From assembly GCF_000276665.1 (NCBI RefSeq), contig NW_004955465.1, positions 7,396,919 to 7,460,918 of the forward strand: a stretch of 64,000 nt of DNA, given 5' to 3'. A program made the position numbers and the translations under genes. Origin of the DNA: Chinchilla lanigera. Lineage: Eukaryota > Chordata > Mammalia > Rodentia > Chinchillidae. Numbering within the stretch: position 1 is the stretch's first letter; each line of letters begins with the position of its first letter. Of this stretch, positions 11,426 through 23,569 are shown piece after piece. The notes beneath the pieces are model-generated. The model saw only the letters and a list, made by a program, of their open reading frames with translations. It searched no databases and was not told the DNA's origin.

Positions 11426-12510
11426 GCTGAAGCCAAATATCCTGATTCTACTTCCCATGTATACGACCTTGAGAAAGTTAATTAGTCTTTCCTCATCTAA
11501 GAAACAGGTTTTTCAGATAACTGTATGAAAAACATGGCTATCTGCAACATAATTGGCCCATTGTCTACAAAGTTAGCACCTACCCCTGGTGATGTGACAA
11601 AGGCCACACAGCTCTTTAGATACCAATCCTTCCTCGCTCCAGCTTGAACTCTGCCATTTAGTGCTGTTCTTCTCTGTATTCCCTAGCCTTAAAATTTTCC
11701 ATCATTTCTCTGTTCTTGACATCTAGAAACATTCTGTTCTCAGAGACTTCAAATGGTGCACACTACTTTTTCTTTGGAACCCTCAAGTGGATTTTTGAAG
11801 AAACTGACAAAGCCAACCCAAGGCTACATTCTAATTGTGACACTTATATAATCATGATCTCCACCTTAATGCTCCCTTAATTATGTGAAGAGCAGATCTG
11901 AGCTCCACGGGAGGCATCTACTGGGAAATGCATCAAGGAATATTGGAAAGAACAGTAGAGAACTTCTAGGTTCACCCTTACTAGTCCTGAGACACTGTCA
12001 GCCCCTTTCTTGTCTGACCTTAGGGTTCTTCATCTAAAAAGACATGCATATGAGACCCTGTCCTACCTCTTTTACAGATCCCTAATGAAATATAGATCCA
12101 ATCCTGGTGTACCAAGGGGCTCTGCAAACGGTAAAATACAATGTAACTGTAATTTCATCTTACTTGTCTTGGAAAATCCTTTGAAGAGTTCAGGGCATAA
12201 ATCAAATTGTGACTACTCCTGAAACTAAATCTCTGTGTATTCTGGTTTACCCATGTGGGCACTGTCAGTATCCTTGGTTTATGTAATGATAAATCATAAA
12301 TGTGATGCCAGATGTTGCTTTATCCCCACGTTCTGGGGAACATGTCAGAAAATGTCAGAGGTGACCATTGAAGGCATTCAGGTTGACCTGGTAAAGCTCT
12401 TGGTATCTAAGACTTACAGCCAAGAAGACAGATGGTTTTAACTACTTAATGCTTCATTTCTAAGTCTATTCATGTTTCATCCAATGTGCTTATTTGCAGA
12501 AGACTCTATT
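11426..12510. other. Intergenic with MIR-like fragments
   Basis: Weak sense MIR cores occur near 11450-11540 ('CGACCTTGAGAAAGTTAATT') and 11960-12060 ('GAAAGAACAGTAGAG', 'GACCTTAGGGTTCTTCATCT'). The rest is unrecognised. Open frames at 12010-12222 and 12235-12441 have no family resemblance. Confidence 0.4.
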
Positions 12511-12511
12511 A

Positions 12512-12637
12512 AGATACAACACTTTTTTTTTTTTTTGGTTTTTCTCCAGTACCGGGAACCCAACTCACGACCTTGCGCTTGCCAGGCAGGCGCTTTGCTG
12601 CTGAGCTAAATCCCCAGCCCCAGATACAACACTTTTT
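12512..12637 (-). mobile_element. Young ID SINE with target duplication
   Basis: The antisense ID body lies at about 12536-12621, near-identical to the copies at 9.5 and 16.3 kb but with CCAGTACCGG in place of the CCGGTACCGG palindrome. Duplication AGATACAACACTTTT flanks it (12512-12526 and 12622-12636), merging with the poly(T) side on the left. Confidence 0.9.
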
Positions 12638-12639
12638 AA

Positions 12640-12980
12640 AGGAATTTTTAATTTTTTTATTTTAAAGAGAATAAAAAAATAACAAAGATGAAAACAAAAC
12701 AGCACATAAACAATAAAAACAATACAAGATTTCAAAACAAAATGATAGGGATTAACAATGTTGTTATACTATGTTTTGTTATCTAAAATGAGGTTGCTCA
12801 GGTTACCAGATGTAAGAATGCAAGATTTATCAAACGATTGAAGAGAATAAAAAGTAATTAAAAACATTAAAAATGATACAGAACTTTGCTAAACAAGATG
12901 GTAGGAATTCAACAATGGTAGTTATATTACATACTGTTGTATTCAAATTATATCTGGTAATCTGAACAACTAAAGCAATA
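12640..12980 (-). repeat. L1 3'-region, antisense, two tandem units
   Basis: The sequence matches the 3' end of the minus-strand L1 at 17.6 kb. A unit starting at 'AGAGAATAAAAA' (12665) and containing 'AAACAAAATGATAGG' is followed by a second unit at 12842 with 'AAACAAGATGGTAGG' and 'ACAATGGTAGTTATATTACA'. See the finding on its origin. Confidence 0.7.
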
Positions 12981-12989
12981 TTTTAAAAT

Positions 12990-15285
12990 TCTTCATTAAT
13001 AGTTATCTGAATTCACATCTATGAAAATGACATGACTATAATTCAATTACAGTTGTTTATACACTGCCCTCTTCTCTTAAAAAATGTGATTGAGCAAACT
13101 GATTTTCTTAATTGTAAGAAAGTACAGATAAGGAGGTTTTACTATGTTCTTGTAAGTGACTTAATTCCCAAGGGAAAAGAAAAAGGAAGGGTAGAAGTCT
13201 TAAGAATGGATATGTGACATTGCACTCATCATTACTGAAAAAATGAGTTCTTTTTTCAGTTTGTAAAAAAAAAAATCCTTGTCTACAGAACTATGAATTG
13301 TGTCATAATAGAAGAAGCTAAGTCTGCACATGTAAAATAAAGCATACATTTATTTGTTTGTTTCTATTGGGAAATGAAAGGTTTGTTCTTAAATTCCCAT
13401 GGTCATCATCCTCAGTATTTATGAGCAAAAAAAGATGTGGGTACAACCTGTAGACATGCTATAGAATGTTATGATTAAGCTACAACAGTTTATTAATTTG
13501 TTTTTTTTTTTTAAAAAATGAGATAAAACAGAATGTGTTTCCATATGCCTATAATTAGAAGGAGAACAATATGCAAACAACCTAGTTGAGTGTTCTCCCT
13601 GCATTGGGCAAACATATCAGGCTTCTGTCTTCTCTCCCCAGAAAAATCCACAAACGTCCAAGATTTTTCAGTCTACTCATGGGTTCCTCAGATAGCAATT
13701 GACATCAAAGTAAAATACCCTAGTGAAAAAGGAACTAAATGCATTTCCCTAATTTTTTTTTTTTACAAGAAACTTTCTGTTCTCTTTTTACCTCCACATG
13801 CAGTAGATGAAAGGTTTTACATCTGTGTAGGACAGACAAGTGTCTCTCCAAGACCAAAAGGTTCCAAGTGCCCCATACTAAGGAATGGGTCATATTCATG
13901 ATTGTGTAGCACAGCAAGAACACATGAGCACAACCAAAGGCAGTGTGTGTGGAAGGATAGGATTTGTGTTCATTCCCATTTCTTTCTTTCCTTCTTCTAT
14001 CTTTGGGAAAAACAGTACTGTATTAGCAGAATAATTCCTGAGCCATTTGGTTTGTTTGCTTGTCTTGCAGATGCTCAATCTGAAGGACCTGAGGCCTCCT
14101 CCATCCTAGCAGGGTGAGAACCTGGCTTGTCCTGAAGCCGTCGGCATCACTCACAGCCTGATGGGTGAAGCTCACCTGGGAGCTGGGAGTGTGGGGGGTC
14201 AACAGAGGACAGAAAGACTGAGGAAGTGCAGGGAATTGGAAATGGGCAGAGCTTCTTTGTGGGCTAAATAGTAAACTGAGAAGAATAGCAAGTATAAAGT
14301 TTTGCGCCATTGCATGAGCTCTGGATATATGTGGTTATCACTGTAATAAGAGGGTTTTCTGACAGGTAAGAACTGAATTAGCACACTGTTCCAAGCACTG
14401 CATCACCGGTGCAAAGTTGACCATTCATATTTCTTGAGGAAGTTTCGTTGTGCCTCTTTCCTCCGGAAAATGTGGGTAGGAACAAAGTGTCAGCGGAACT
14501 CATTTGCAGACCTGGAGATGGTTTCTGCATCACATTTTGAGTAACACTGAACTAGGAAACCACTAACGTAGCTGAAATGAAGCACAAAGAATTTGAGTTC
14601 CGTCATCAGCGGAGATTGGGATCCTGGATCGGCTACTGTTTTAGCTGAGTGCTCCTGTGAAAATTCTTTCATTTCCACTTTGTCCGACCAGAGGAGATAA
14701 TCATGGTGGTGTCTCATCACGTTGTGAAGATTTTAAAGAAGTGGTTCCCAACACATGATTTAACAAGTAGTAAACACTCAGTAACTGTTAGTTGACACTA
14801 CTTTTTCTTATTTACTGCACCTTTACTGCGTGTCTGCTCATTTTTTGGGCCCTGGGCTAATTGGTAGAGGTACAAAGATCAATGAAATGCAATTCCTCTC
14901 CAGATAGACTTTTTCCACTTTAGAGATCCTGGATGAAGTAGACCTGAGGCCAGTCTCTCCTATGACTTCCTCCACACCATGCAGAGTGACTGTAAGAGGA
15001 AAATTAACATGAATGAATGCAAGTGAAATGGAGCACTGAAGTGGAAGTACAGTGAAATGGAAATTTCAAATGACTTTCACCAGAGGTAACAGAAAACATC
15101 AACTCCTGCTAGCTGTATACATGGGGAACGTATTACTTTACATAACTGGAAGTCCAGGGCAGGGTTAGCCTCTGTGCTTACTTAATGGTATGGTTCTGGG
15201 TCCATTTTTGCTGAGGCACCTTGATTAAGGCTTTTTAAAAACATTAGCACCACTTCTACAGTGTTACATCTCAATAACCTTTCAT
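12990..15285. other. Intergenic with possible MIR/L2 pieces
   Basis: The stretches near 14590-14720 and 14790-14900 look weakly like MIR or L2. Everything else is unrecognised. The open frames on both strands overlap one another and show no conserved motif. Confidence 0.4.
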
Positions 15286-15287
15286 AT

Positions 15288-15485
15288 TGGACTTGATTGA
15301 TTGAGTGCAGTACTGGGACCTGAACCCAGGGCCTTCATACTGAGCTACAACCCCAGCTCTTTTTTGTTTTAAATTTTATTTTGAAGCAAATTCTTACTAA
15401 ATTGCAAACTTGCTTAGTCTGGCCTCAAATTTAAGATACCCCTGCTTCATTTTTCCAGTGTGCTGGTATCATAGGTGTGCTCCAT
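15288..15485 (-). repeat. B1-dID-type SINE, antisense
   Basis: The antisense ID head is 'TACTGGGACCTGAACCCAGG', 'ACTGAGCTACAACCCCAGC'. After a T-rich joint comes the B1-like right part: 'TCTGGCCTCAAATTTAAG', then 'GTGTGCTGGTATCATAGGTG'. It is well diverged. Confidence 0.75.
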
Positions 15486-15489
15486 CACA

Positions 15490-16185
15490 TGTTGCTTACA
15501 TTTCACATTTTATATTCAACCGGATTTAGAGAAAAAAGCAGAGTTGCTTCCAGAAGTTCTCCTAGAAAAGCAAGGAAGAACCTTCCCAGATCCCTGGATT
15601 TTACTGTCCCCATTTAAAATCAGGTGCTCCTCCCTGAATCAATCATTAGCAAAGACAATGGACAGTCCTGAAGCTTCAGATCTCCAAGCAAAGATACTGA
15701 ACGAGAAAGCAAATCATGTTCCCAAGAAGTGTTCTAAGAAAATGACAACAACCCCCTATCTGAAATCCCTGGAGGAAAGAATCACCATCCAAAGCGTCAG
15801 ACCTTGAAAATCTCTTAGAGATAGTCTATTCCAATTGCTTAATTTATAGAAAAAGAATTTAAGACAGAAAAATGTAGTTTCCCAAACTTTCACAGCTAAA
15901 TGTGACACAGCTGTGATGCTGACTGACTTACTATTCTTTCAAATCTATTGTGCTTTCAGCACAAGTAGCCTATTTTGTTTTTCATCCTAACTAATAAAAT
16001 AAAAAAACAAAGGATATAATGGTAATAGTTTTTCCATTGCTTTGGGATTCTAGCAGCTGGTGGGTACCATAACTTGTACTGAGGAGAATGGTAAGTGCAA
16101 TTTATTTGATATAACTTGTTTACAATACCCTCCAGTTTCTTTCGAGGATATTGATTACCTCTGAACATTCAGGTCTTGTGTAGCT
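15490..16185. other. Intergenic, no recognised feature
   Basis: A 110-codon open frame at 15475-15807 starts inside the SINE and has no recognised motif. I do not call a gene. Confidence 0.4.
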
Positions 16186-16187
16186 GT

Positions 16188-16425
16188 TCTGTCCCTTATC
16201 TTTTTTTTTTTTTTTTNNNNNNNNNNNNNNNNNNNNNNNNNNNNNNNNNNNNNNNNNNNNNNNNNNNNNNNNNNNNNNNNNNNNNNNNNNNNNNNNNNNN
16301 NNNNNNNNNNNNNNNNTTTTTTTTTTGGTTTTTCTCCGGTACCGGGAACCGAACTCACGACCTTGCGCTTGCCAGGCAGGCGCTTTTGCCGCTGAGCTAA
16401 ATCCCCAGCCCCTCTGTCCCTTATC
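16188..16425 (-). mobile_element. Young ID SINE, tail interrupted by an assembly gap
   Basis: The antisense ID body lies at 16327-16412, with the intact CCGGTACCGG palindrome and the same text as the 9.5 kb copy. Its tail side is poly(T) broken by 100 N at 16217-16316. The duplication TCTGTCCCTTATC is perfect at 16188-16200 and 16413-16425, so the gap lies wholly within the SINE tail. Confidence 0.93.
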
Positions 16426-16429
16426 AATA

Positions 16430-17575
16430 AAATTTTAAAGGGGCATCCAATGGTCAGAATATGAACTATTTTATTTGTGGAACAAAGCTATATTAATTTG
16501 TGAAGACTATCATTTTGTATTATAACCTGATCTATATTATTCAACCAGATTGATTATAAATGGATTATCTGAATCCACAGTTTATTTGTACAGAATTTTA
16601 TATATTTCCTGTGAAGATTTCCTTAACACATTATGTTACTATATTCAAAATGGATCCAAGGATAACTTTTATTCTACTGATCATGTTCACATCTTAAAGG
16701 GGGGGGTAATAAAAAGAATTAAGATGTGTTATGTGCATGTACCAGATCTCCATAATGAATGTAATCATCATGTACGCCAAATATGTGCTAAAATAAAGAA
16801 TAATAAATAAATAAAGCCTCATACTTATTAGAGAGCTTTTTTTGTTCATACTCCAAAACAATTTTGTAGGTAGAGGAGATTCACGAGGAAAGTGTAGCTG
16901 GTACTTTGTTGCAGAGTAACCAGCAACCTCATCTTTGATGTAAATCTTTTCCGTCCAGTCCTTAATGTACAAAATCCCCCTCTGCGCTAGCAAGCTCAGT
17001 GTTTTCCCCTGACCTGTGACCACAAGGTCTTCCATTCTGTATGTTTAAGTGAGATTTGAGTGTGTCTATGAGCAGATATAAAAAACCTGTGATATTCACT
17101 TCCCGCTAAGAGGCTTCCATTGAAGGTAATTCTGATGTCTAAATCATGGGTCTACTTATGCATATTTATATGATGGAACCTAAACTTTCCCTTCTTATGC
17201 TCTTAGTTTTTTTTCCAATGAGTATTATACCATTTCTAAATATTTGATGAAGGCAGGAAAGTGGATTAGCCTTCCATACTTCAGGGACTTGTGGCTTTAT
17301 TCTCAGTTGGAGGCATCCCGATGCTATGAATATCAAAATCAATGACCTTTTAGTTGTCAGTTTGTTTCTCTGTCTTTTCCATGGTGTGGTTGTGATGTTA
17401 GTGAGCTATGCTTTTCCTCCTATTGTCGATACATCATTGATTGTTATAAATGGGGCTTCTGTGGCAATTATATATGCTTTCTCCCTTCACGAGGGAGAAG
17501 CTAGCTCAGAATTTAACATACATTTTAAGGCTAAAGATGTATGATTCAACCCTAGCCTCTCTTTTTAGTACACAG
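16430..17575. other. Intergenic; unrecognised minus-strand frame at 16844-17035
   Basis: No known gene was found. On the minus strand a frame opens with ATG at 17035 and gives a 60-odd residue segment of mixed composition before running into AT-rich sequence. It is short and unrecognised, and is discussed as a finding. Confidence 0.35.
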
Positions 17576-18019
17576 TTTCTCCTGATATCTTATTTTTTAT
17601 TTTAAGGACAATGATAAAAAATAATAAAAATAATACAGAATTTCAAAACAAGATGAAAGGAAATTAACAACGGTTATTATATTACATATTGTTATCTTCA
17701 AAGTAGTTGCTCTAATTACCAGGTATAGGCATTAAGATTGATCAAACAATATAAATACAACTGTTCCTTTCAATGAACTAATAGAAATTAGTGGTACAAT
17801 CATCTTAGCTATCATATATATGTTATGAATATATAACATATAAATATATGAATATGCATCATATAAATATGCGTATGTATGTGTGTGTGTATATATGTAT
17901 GCATTCCTTCCTTTTCTCCTTTCCTCCATCTCAGTTATTCTTTCCTTTTTGAGAAGCTTCCCTTTCAAAATGTCTATTGTACCTTTTGGATCTCATTTAC
18001 TCTTTCAGTTTCTTATACT

Positions 18020-21000
18020 AGAGAGACAATATGATGTTTACTTATGAGAGTCTGATTTATTTCACTTATCAGCATAGCCTCTAGTTGCATCCATTTACCT
18101 ATAAAAGCCTCAAGTTTACCTTCTTTATAGCTGAATAATATTCCATTGTATAACAATATCACATATTTTTTATGTAATCCTTGGTTGGTGGGCATTTGCA
18201 TTGTTTCCAAGATTTACCTATTACAAATTCTGCTGCTATAAACATGAGTGCACGTATATCACTGTGGTATGATGTTTTTAATTCTTCTGGGAAAATACCC
18301 AGAAGGGGAATAGCTGGGTCAAGTGGGACCTCTAATCCTAGTTTTTTTGAAGAGTCTCCACACTGATATCCATAGTGACTGTACAAATCTACACTTCCAC
18401 CAACAGTGGAGAAGGGTTCTTTTTTCTTCACAGCCTCAAAGGCATTAGTCATTGGTTGATTTTTTGATGATAGCCATTCTTTCTGGGGTGAGATGGAATT
18501 TCAGTATTGTTTTAATTTACATTTCTTGGATGACAAAAGATGTTGAACATTTTTTCATATATTTATTTGCCATCTAAGAAGTGTGTATTCATCTCAGATA
18601 CTCACCTTTGGATTGGGTCTTTGAATTTTGGGGGTCTGATCTTTTAAAATTCTTTATATGTTCTAGATACAAGTTCTTTTTCTGAGGGACAGTTGGCCAA
18701 AATTATTTCCCAATTTGTGGGGTTTTTTCACTTTGTTCATTTCTCTTGATGTATAAAAGCTTTTTAATAAGATAAGATCCCATTTGTTGATTCTTTGAAG
18801 TATTTCCTATGCAGTTTGGTTTTTGTTCATGAACTCTCTGCCTACCCCGTGACTTCAAGATTTCTACTTATTTTCTCCTCCTGTAGACTTAGTTTTTTTG
18901 TTTTAATATTTAGATCTTTAATCTGTTTTAACTTTAGTTTAGTGCATGGTGATAGAGATGGGTCTAGTTTTAGTCTTCAGCCTGTGGGAAGCCATTATTT
19001 TCAGCACCATTTATGAAGGAGGTTATCTTTCTTCTAGTGAAAATATTTGGCCCCTGTGACAAAAACCAGATGGCTAAGTGTACTTGTAGTTGTGTCTGAA
19101 TCTTCCAATCTGTTCCATAGATCCTCAGGTCTATTTTTTTTTTGCCAGTACCATGCTGATTTTATCACAGTAGCTTTGTAGTATAATTTCGAGTCAGGGA
19201 TTGTGATGTCTCCTGCCTTGCCTTTATTGCCCAGGAATGCCTTTGCTATTCTATGTCTCTTTTACTTCCAAATGAATTTTATAAATGTTTTCTCGAGATC
19301 TGTGAGGTAGGCTAATGGTATTTTGATCAGGATTGCATTAAATTTGTATAACAATTTTGGGAATAAGGCCATTTTTACAATGTTGGTTCTTCCTATCCAT
19401 GGGGAAGGAATATCTTTCCATTTTCTGGAGTCCACTTTGATCTCTTTTTTTCGGGGTACTGTAATTTTCAACGTTTAGATCTTTTACTTATTTGTTAGAT
19501 TGATTCCTAAGTATTGCCTTCCTTTGGATGGTATTGTGAAAGGTGTAGTCTCTTTAAACTCTCTCCGTGAGTTTACTGTTTGTGTGCAGGAATGATATAG
19601 ATTTCTGAGTATTGACTTTGTATCCTACCATGCTACTGAATTTGGTTATTAAATCTAGAAAACTTTTGGTGGAATTGTGGGGTATGCTATGTAGAGTATC
19701 ATGTCATCTGCAAATAATGATAATTTCACTTCTTACTTTCCTACCCTTTTTCCTTTTATTTCTCTCCCTGTGTAATTGCTCTGGCTAATGTTTCCAGAAG
19801 TATATTGAATAAGAGTGGTGATAATGAACATCTTTGTCTTATTCCTGATTTTAGAGTCAATGCTTGCACTTTTTATCCATTTAGTATAATGTTGGCTGTT
19901 GGTTTGTCATAGACAGCTTTTATCAGATTGAGGTAAATACCATCTATTCCAATTTTCCGTAGGGATTTTATCATGAATACGTGTTGGACTTTATCAAAAG
20001 CTCTTTCTACATCTGTTGAGATAATCACATGATTTTTGTCTTTGGCTCTGCTGATACGAAGTATTACATTTATTGTTTTGCATATATTGAAACTCCCTGA
20101 TTTCCTGGGTTGAATCCCACTTGGTTAAGATGTATAATATTCTTGATGATTTTCTGCATTCTGTTTACTAGTATCTTATTGAGAACTTTTGCATCTATGT
20201 TCATTAAGGAGATTGGCCCCTAGTTTTGTTTTGGTTGGGTCTTTCTATGGTTTTGGTATCAGGGTAATACCTGCCTCCAGGATTGAGTTAGGGAGTATTG
20301 CTTCCCTTTTAATTTCATTAAAGACTTTGAGGAGCATTGGCATTAAATCTTCTTAAATTTCTTGTAGAATTCAGTTGTGAATTCATCAGGACCTGGGCTT
20401 TTCTTTGTTCAGAAGTTTTTAATTACATTTTCAACTTCATTGACTGATATTGGGTTATTCAGAATTTTTATATCTTCTTTTTTCATCTTTGATAATTCAT
20501 ATGTCTCTAGGAATCTATCCATTTTTTCTGTGTTTCCCATCCTATGGGAGTCAGATTTTTGAAGTACATATTTATGATCTTCTGAATTTCCTTAGGATCT
20601 GTAATGATTTCACCTTTTTCATTCCTTATTGCATGAATTTGAGATTTTTCTTTCTTCTTTTTGATAAGGTTGGCTAGGAGATCATCAATTTTATTTATTC
20701 TTTCAAAGAACCAACTCTTCAGTTCATTAGTTCTTTGTATTATTTTCTTAGCCTCCACTGCAATAATTTCTGTTCTGATCTTTATAATTGCCTGCCTTCT
20801 TTGGGCTTTGTGCTTAACTTGTTCTTCTGTTTCTAGAAGCCTGAGGTGCAGCATTAATTTGTTTATTTGTGTTCATTCTGTTTTCCAGATATGAGAATTC
20901 ACAGCTATAAATTTCCCTCTGAGGATGGCTTTCATTTCATCCCACAAGTTCTGGTAAGTTGTATTTGCATTTTCCTTTGGTTGTATATGTTGTTTAATTT

Positions 21001-21860
21001 CTTCTTTGATTTCATCTGTGACCCATTGGTTGTTCAGGATGATGCTATTTAATTAACATGTGTTTATGGAGTTTTTGTGGTTTCTTTTGTCAATTGTTTC
21101 CAGTTTCATTGCACTATGGTCAGACGTTACATGTAGGACAATTTCAATTCCTTTGCATTTAACTAAGCATGTTCTGTGGGCTAGTATATGGTCTATTTTA
21201 GAGAACAACCCATGTGCAGCTGAGAAGAATGTGTCTTCTGATATTGTTGGGTAGAACACTCTGGAAAGGTTTACTAAGTTCATTTGTTCACAAGTTCGAT
21301 TCAGTTCTGTTATTTCCTTGATGATTCTTTGTCTAGGTGATCTATCTCTTTGTGAAAATAGGGTATTAAGTTCCCCTGTTACAACTGTGTTATTGCTTAT
21401 TTGATTTTTCGTGTCTGTTAATATTTGTCTTATATAGCTGAGTGCTCCCATATTTGGTGCATATATACTTGTGATTGTTATCTCTTCCTCTTTCTATTTT
21501 CCTCTGACAAGTATGTATTGACCTTCTTTATCTCTTTTGATCATTCTTGGTTTGAAGTTCACATTGACTGCAAACAGAATTGCTACCCCATCTTTTTTCT
21601 GGGTTCTATCCATTGACTTTCCTTCTATGAATTTCCTTTTGAGTTAAATGTGTTTCTTATACAGCATATTGTTGGATTTTGTTTCTTGATCCAGCCTGCC
21701 AATCTGTTTCTTTGGAATGGGGAATCAAGGCTATTTACATTAATGGTTATAACTGATATGTATTGCTTATCTTTTCATTTTATTTTCCTGCTGTTGATTC
21801 CCTACTTTTTCCTCTGTTTAATTGCTTGCCCTGCTTGGTGGTTCCTTTCTGTTGTTGTTC
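18020..21860 (-). pseudogene. L1 ORF2 (endonuclease-reverse transcriptase), broken
   Basis: Fragments in order along the minus strand are: endonuclease C-terminal part (21451-21053), linker and start of the RT region (20854-20507), late RT or thumb region (19471-19262, with [20 protein letters not shown]) and the C-terminal region (18452-18013, with PAIPLLGIFPE and FIGKWMQLEAMLISEINQT). Each lies in a different frame or is separated by stops. No function is expected. Confidence 0.88.
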
Positions 21861-21879
21861 TTGGAATTGTGGTTATTTT

Positions 21880-22866
21880 TACCTCTTTCTGGAATATCTT
21901 TCATACTCTTGTTAGGGCTGGTTTAGTGGTCATGAATTTCTTCAGTTGTTCTTTGTCATAGAAGTATTTTATTTCTCCATCAATTTTGAAAGACAGTTTC
22001 ACAGGGTACATCAATCTGTGCTGGACATTGTGTCCTTTCAGGACTTGAAATACTTCACTCTGTGTTCTTCTTGGCTTGATGGTTTGTGTTGAGAAGTCTG
22101 CCATGATTCTGATGGGTTTTCCATTATAGATGATCTGTTTATTTTCTCTAACAGCTTTTAATAGTGTGTTCTTGTGCTGAATTTCTGGGATTTTGATTAT
22201 TGTATGTCTAGATGTAGATTTTTTTCTGGCTAACTGGAGTTTTATGTGCCTCACTTACTGCATATCAGACTCTTTCCACGCTTGGGAAATTTTCTGCTAT
22301 TACTTCTGCAAAAAGCCTTTTCATGTCATTTATGTTGATGCCTGCTTTTTCATTGACACCTGTCAGTCTTATATTATTTTCCTTTGCACCATCTTGCAGC
22401 TGCTGAATTGTTATTTATTGTTTCATTGTTATTTTTAAGAGATCTTTCCTTTCATGATCGCTAACTACAATCCTGTCTTCCAGGTCTGAAAGTTTATCTT
22501 CAGTTTTGTTCAAGTGGTTTTTGCCAGCTTTCAATTGAATTTTTAATTTCCTGGACTTCCCTTTGAATCTGTTTCATGCACTCTAATTCTTTCCTATATT
22601 GTTCATCCAACTTTCCATCATTGTTCTATGCTTCTATATTTTTTCTGTGTCTGCTTTAGCTATGCTGAGCAACTCTTTCATTATTTTGTCACTTCTTTTT
22701 TTACCTGAGATATTATTTCTGATCTGATTTCCTCCATAGCCTCCTGGAGTTGTTTCTTTACTTCACTTACTATCATTTCAGTAATTTCAGGTGTGTAACT
22801 TCCAATTTCTTCTAGGTTGATGTCTCCTGGATTTATTCTGGGTGAGCTGGAGGTTTGAGATTTCAT
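21880..22866 (-). pseudogene. L1 ORF1 (RNA-binding chaperone), broken
   Basis: The N-terminal piece starts at 22866 with MKSQTSSSPRINPGD and continues into a lysine/glutamate-rich coiled-coil start that stops at 22681. The RNA-recognition and C-terminal part resumes in 22254-21901 with RHTIIKIPEIQHKNTLL and KPALTRV. In intact L1 this trimeric protein coats L1 RNA in the cytoplasm. Frame loss between the pieces shows decay. Confidence 0.85.
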
Positions 22867-23569
22867 TTTCCTCCTTCATCTTGACATTTTCTATTTCAAA
22901 AAAAATTTAATTTTGTTTTCTGTGATGTTTGTGAGTTTTGGTATTAGGTACTATATGACTACTATCAAGGCCTCTCTAGGAAAATCTGTTCATGAGGAAT
23001 ATCTTCTTTTTGCGAGGGGGGGGGATATCTTCTTTGTGTATAAAATTCTTGGATGGTGTCTGTCTCAACATCCTACCTTCCCAGTGAATTGAGACTAGAA
23101 TGTTGATTTCTGTTTTGTTCTGTCTCCCTTCTTTTCATGTAGTCTCTAGTGAGGTTATTACTCCAGAGTTTCACAGTATTGTTACAAGAGGGAAAACAAC
23201 TGATTACAATAGATATGCCATCCTAGCTACAATAGTACAGTTAGCAATAATCATAGCATCAAGCACAATTTAGATATTGACAACCTGGAGTAACTATTAG
23301 TTTTGTACTTTAGACCGTAGGAGCAAAGTCTATAGTTATGTAATGGAACCAATCATAAAATAGGAGTTTGTATATAAAGTATTTCCCCTTGATAGAGTGG
23401 ATTTATCCTGGGTTCTTCTGGATGAGCTGGTTGAGTTGCCTCAGGCACATTCTCTGATGGTTGCCCATGCCATGGTATAGGGGGATGGGCCAAGGATCTG
23501 GCTTCCTCTGGGTGGAAGCTCCCACAGTGGTGGAGGGGCAGTGATGGAAAATGTGTCTTAGTTTTCTAA

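Larger units (their letters stand above)
17580..23560 (-). mobile_element. Near full-length L1, decayed
   Basis: The minus strand reads 5' region (about 23560-22867), ORF1 (start at 22866, with the RNA-binding C-terminal part at 22254-21880), ORF2 (about 21850 down to 18050) and a 3' region with its A-tail near 17585. ORF1 shows the L1 signature NGKPIRIMADFS and KLSFKIDGEIKYF. ORF2 pieces show the endonuclease (SKIDHI, SDHSAMKLE near 21200-21100), the linker (ELKSWFFERINKIDDLLA) and the C-terminus (DPAIPLLGIFPE). Frameshifts and stops break both frames, so it is not intact. The 3' region includes AT-rich repeats and a GT run at 17880-17892. I found no target duplication, and the 5' end is approximate. 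Confidence 0.9.

Noticed and set aside
17326..17544. 72-codon hydrophobic + strand frame
   Set aside because: It is short, has no conserved motif, and T-rich sequence readily gives hydrophobic frames by chance.
18013..22866. L1 open frames as cellular genes
   Set aside because: All match L1 ORF1 or ORF2 in order on the minus strand and are split by stops and frameshifts.
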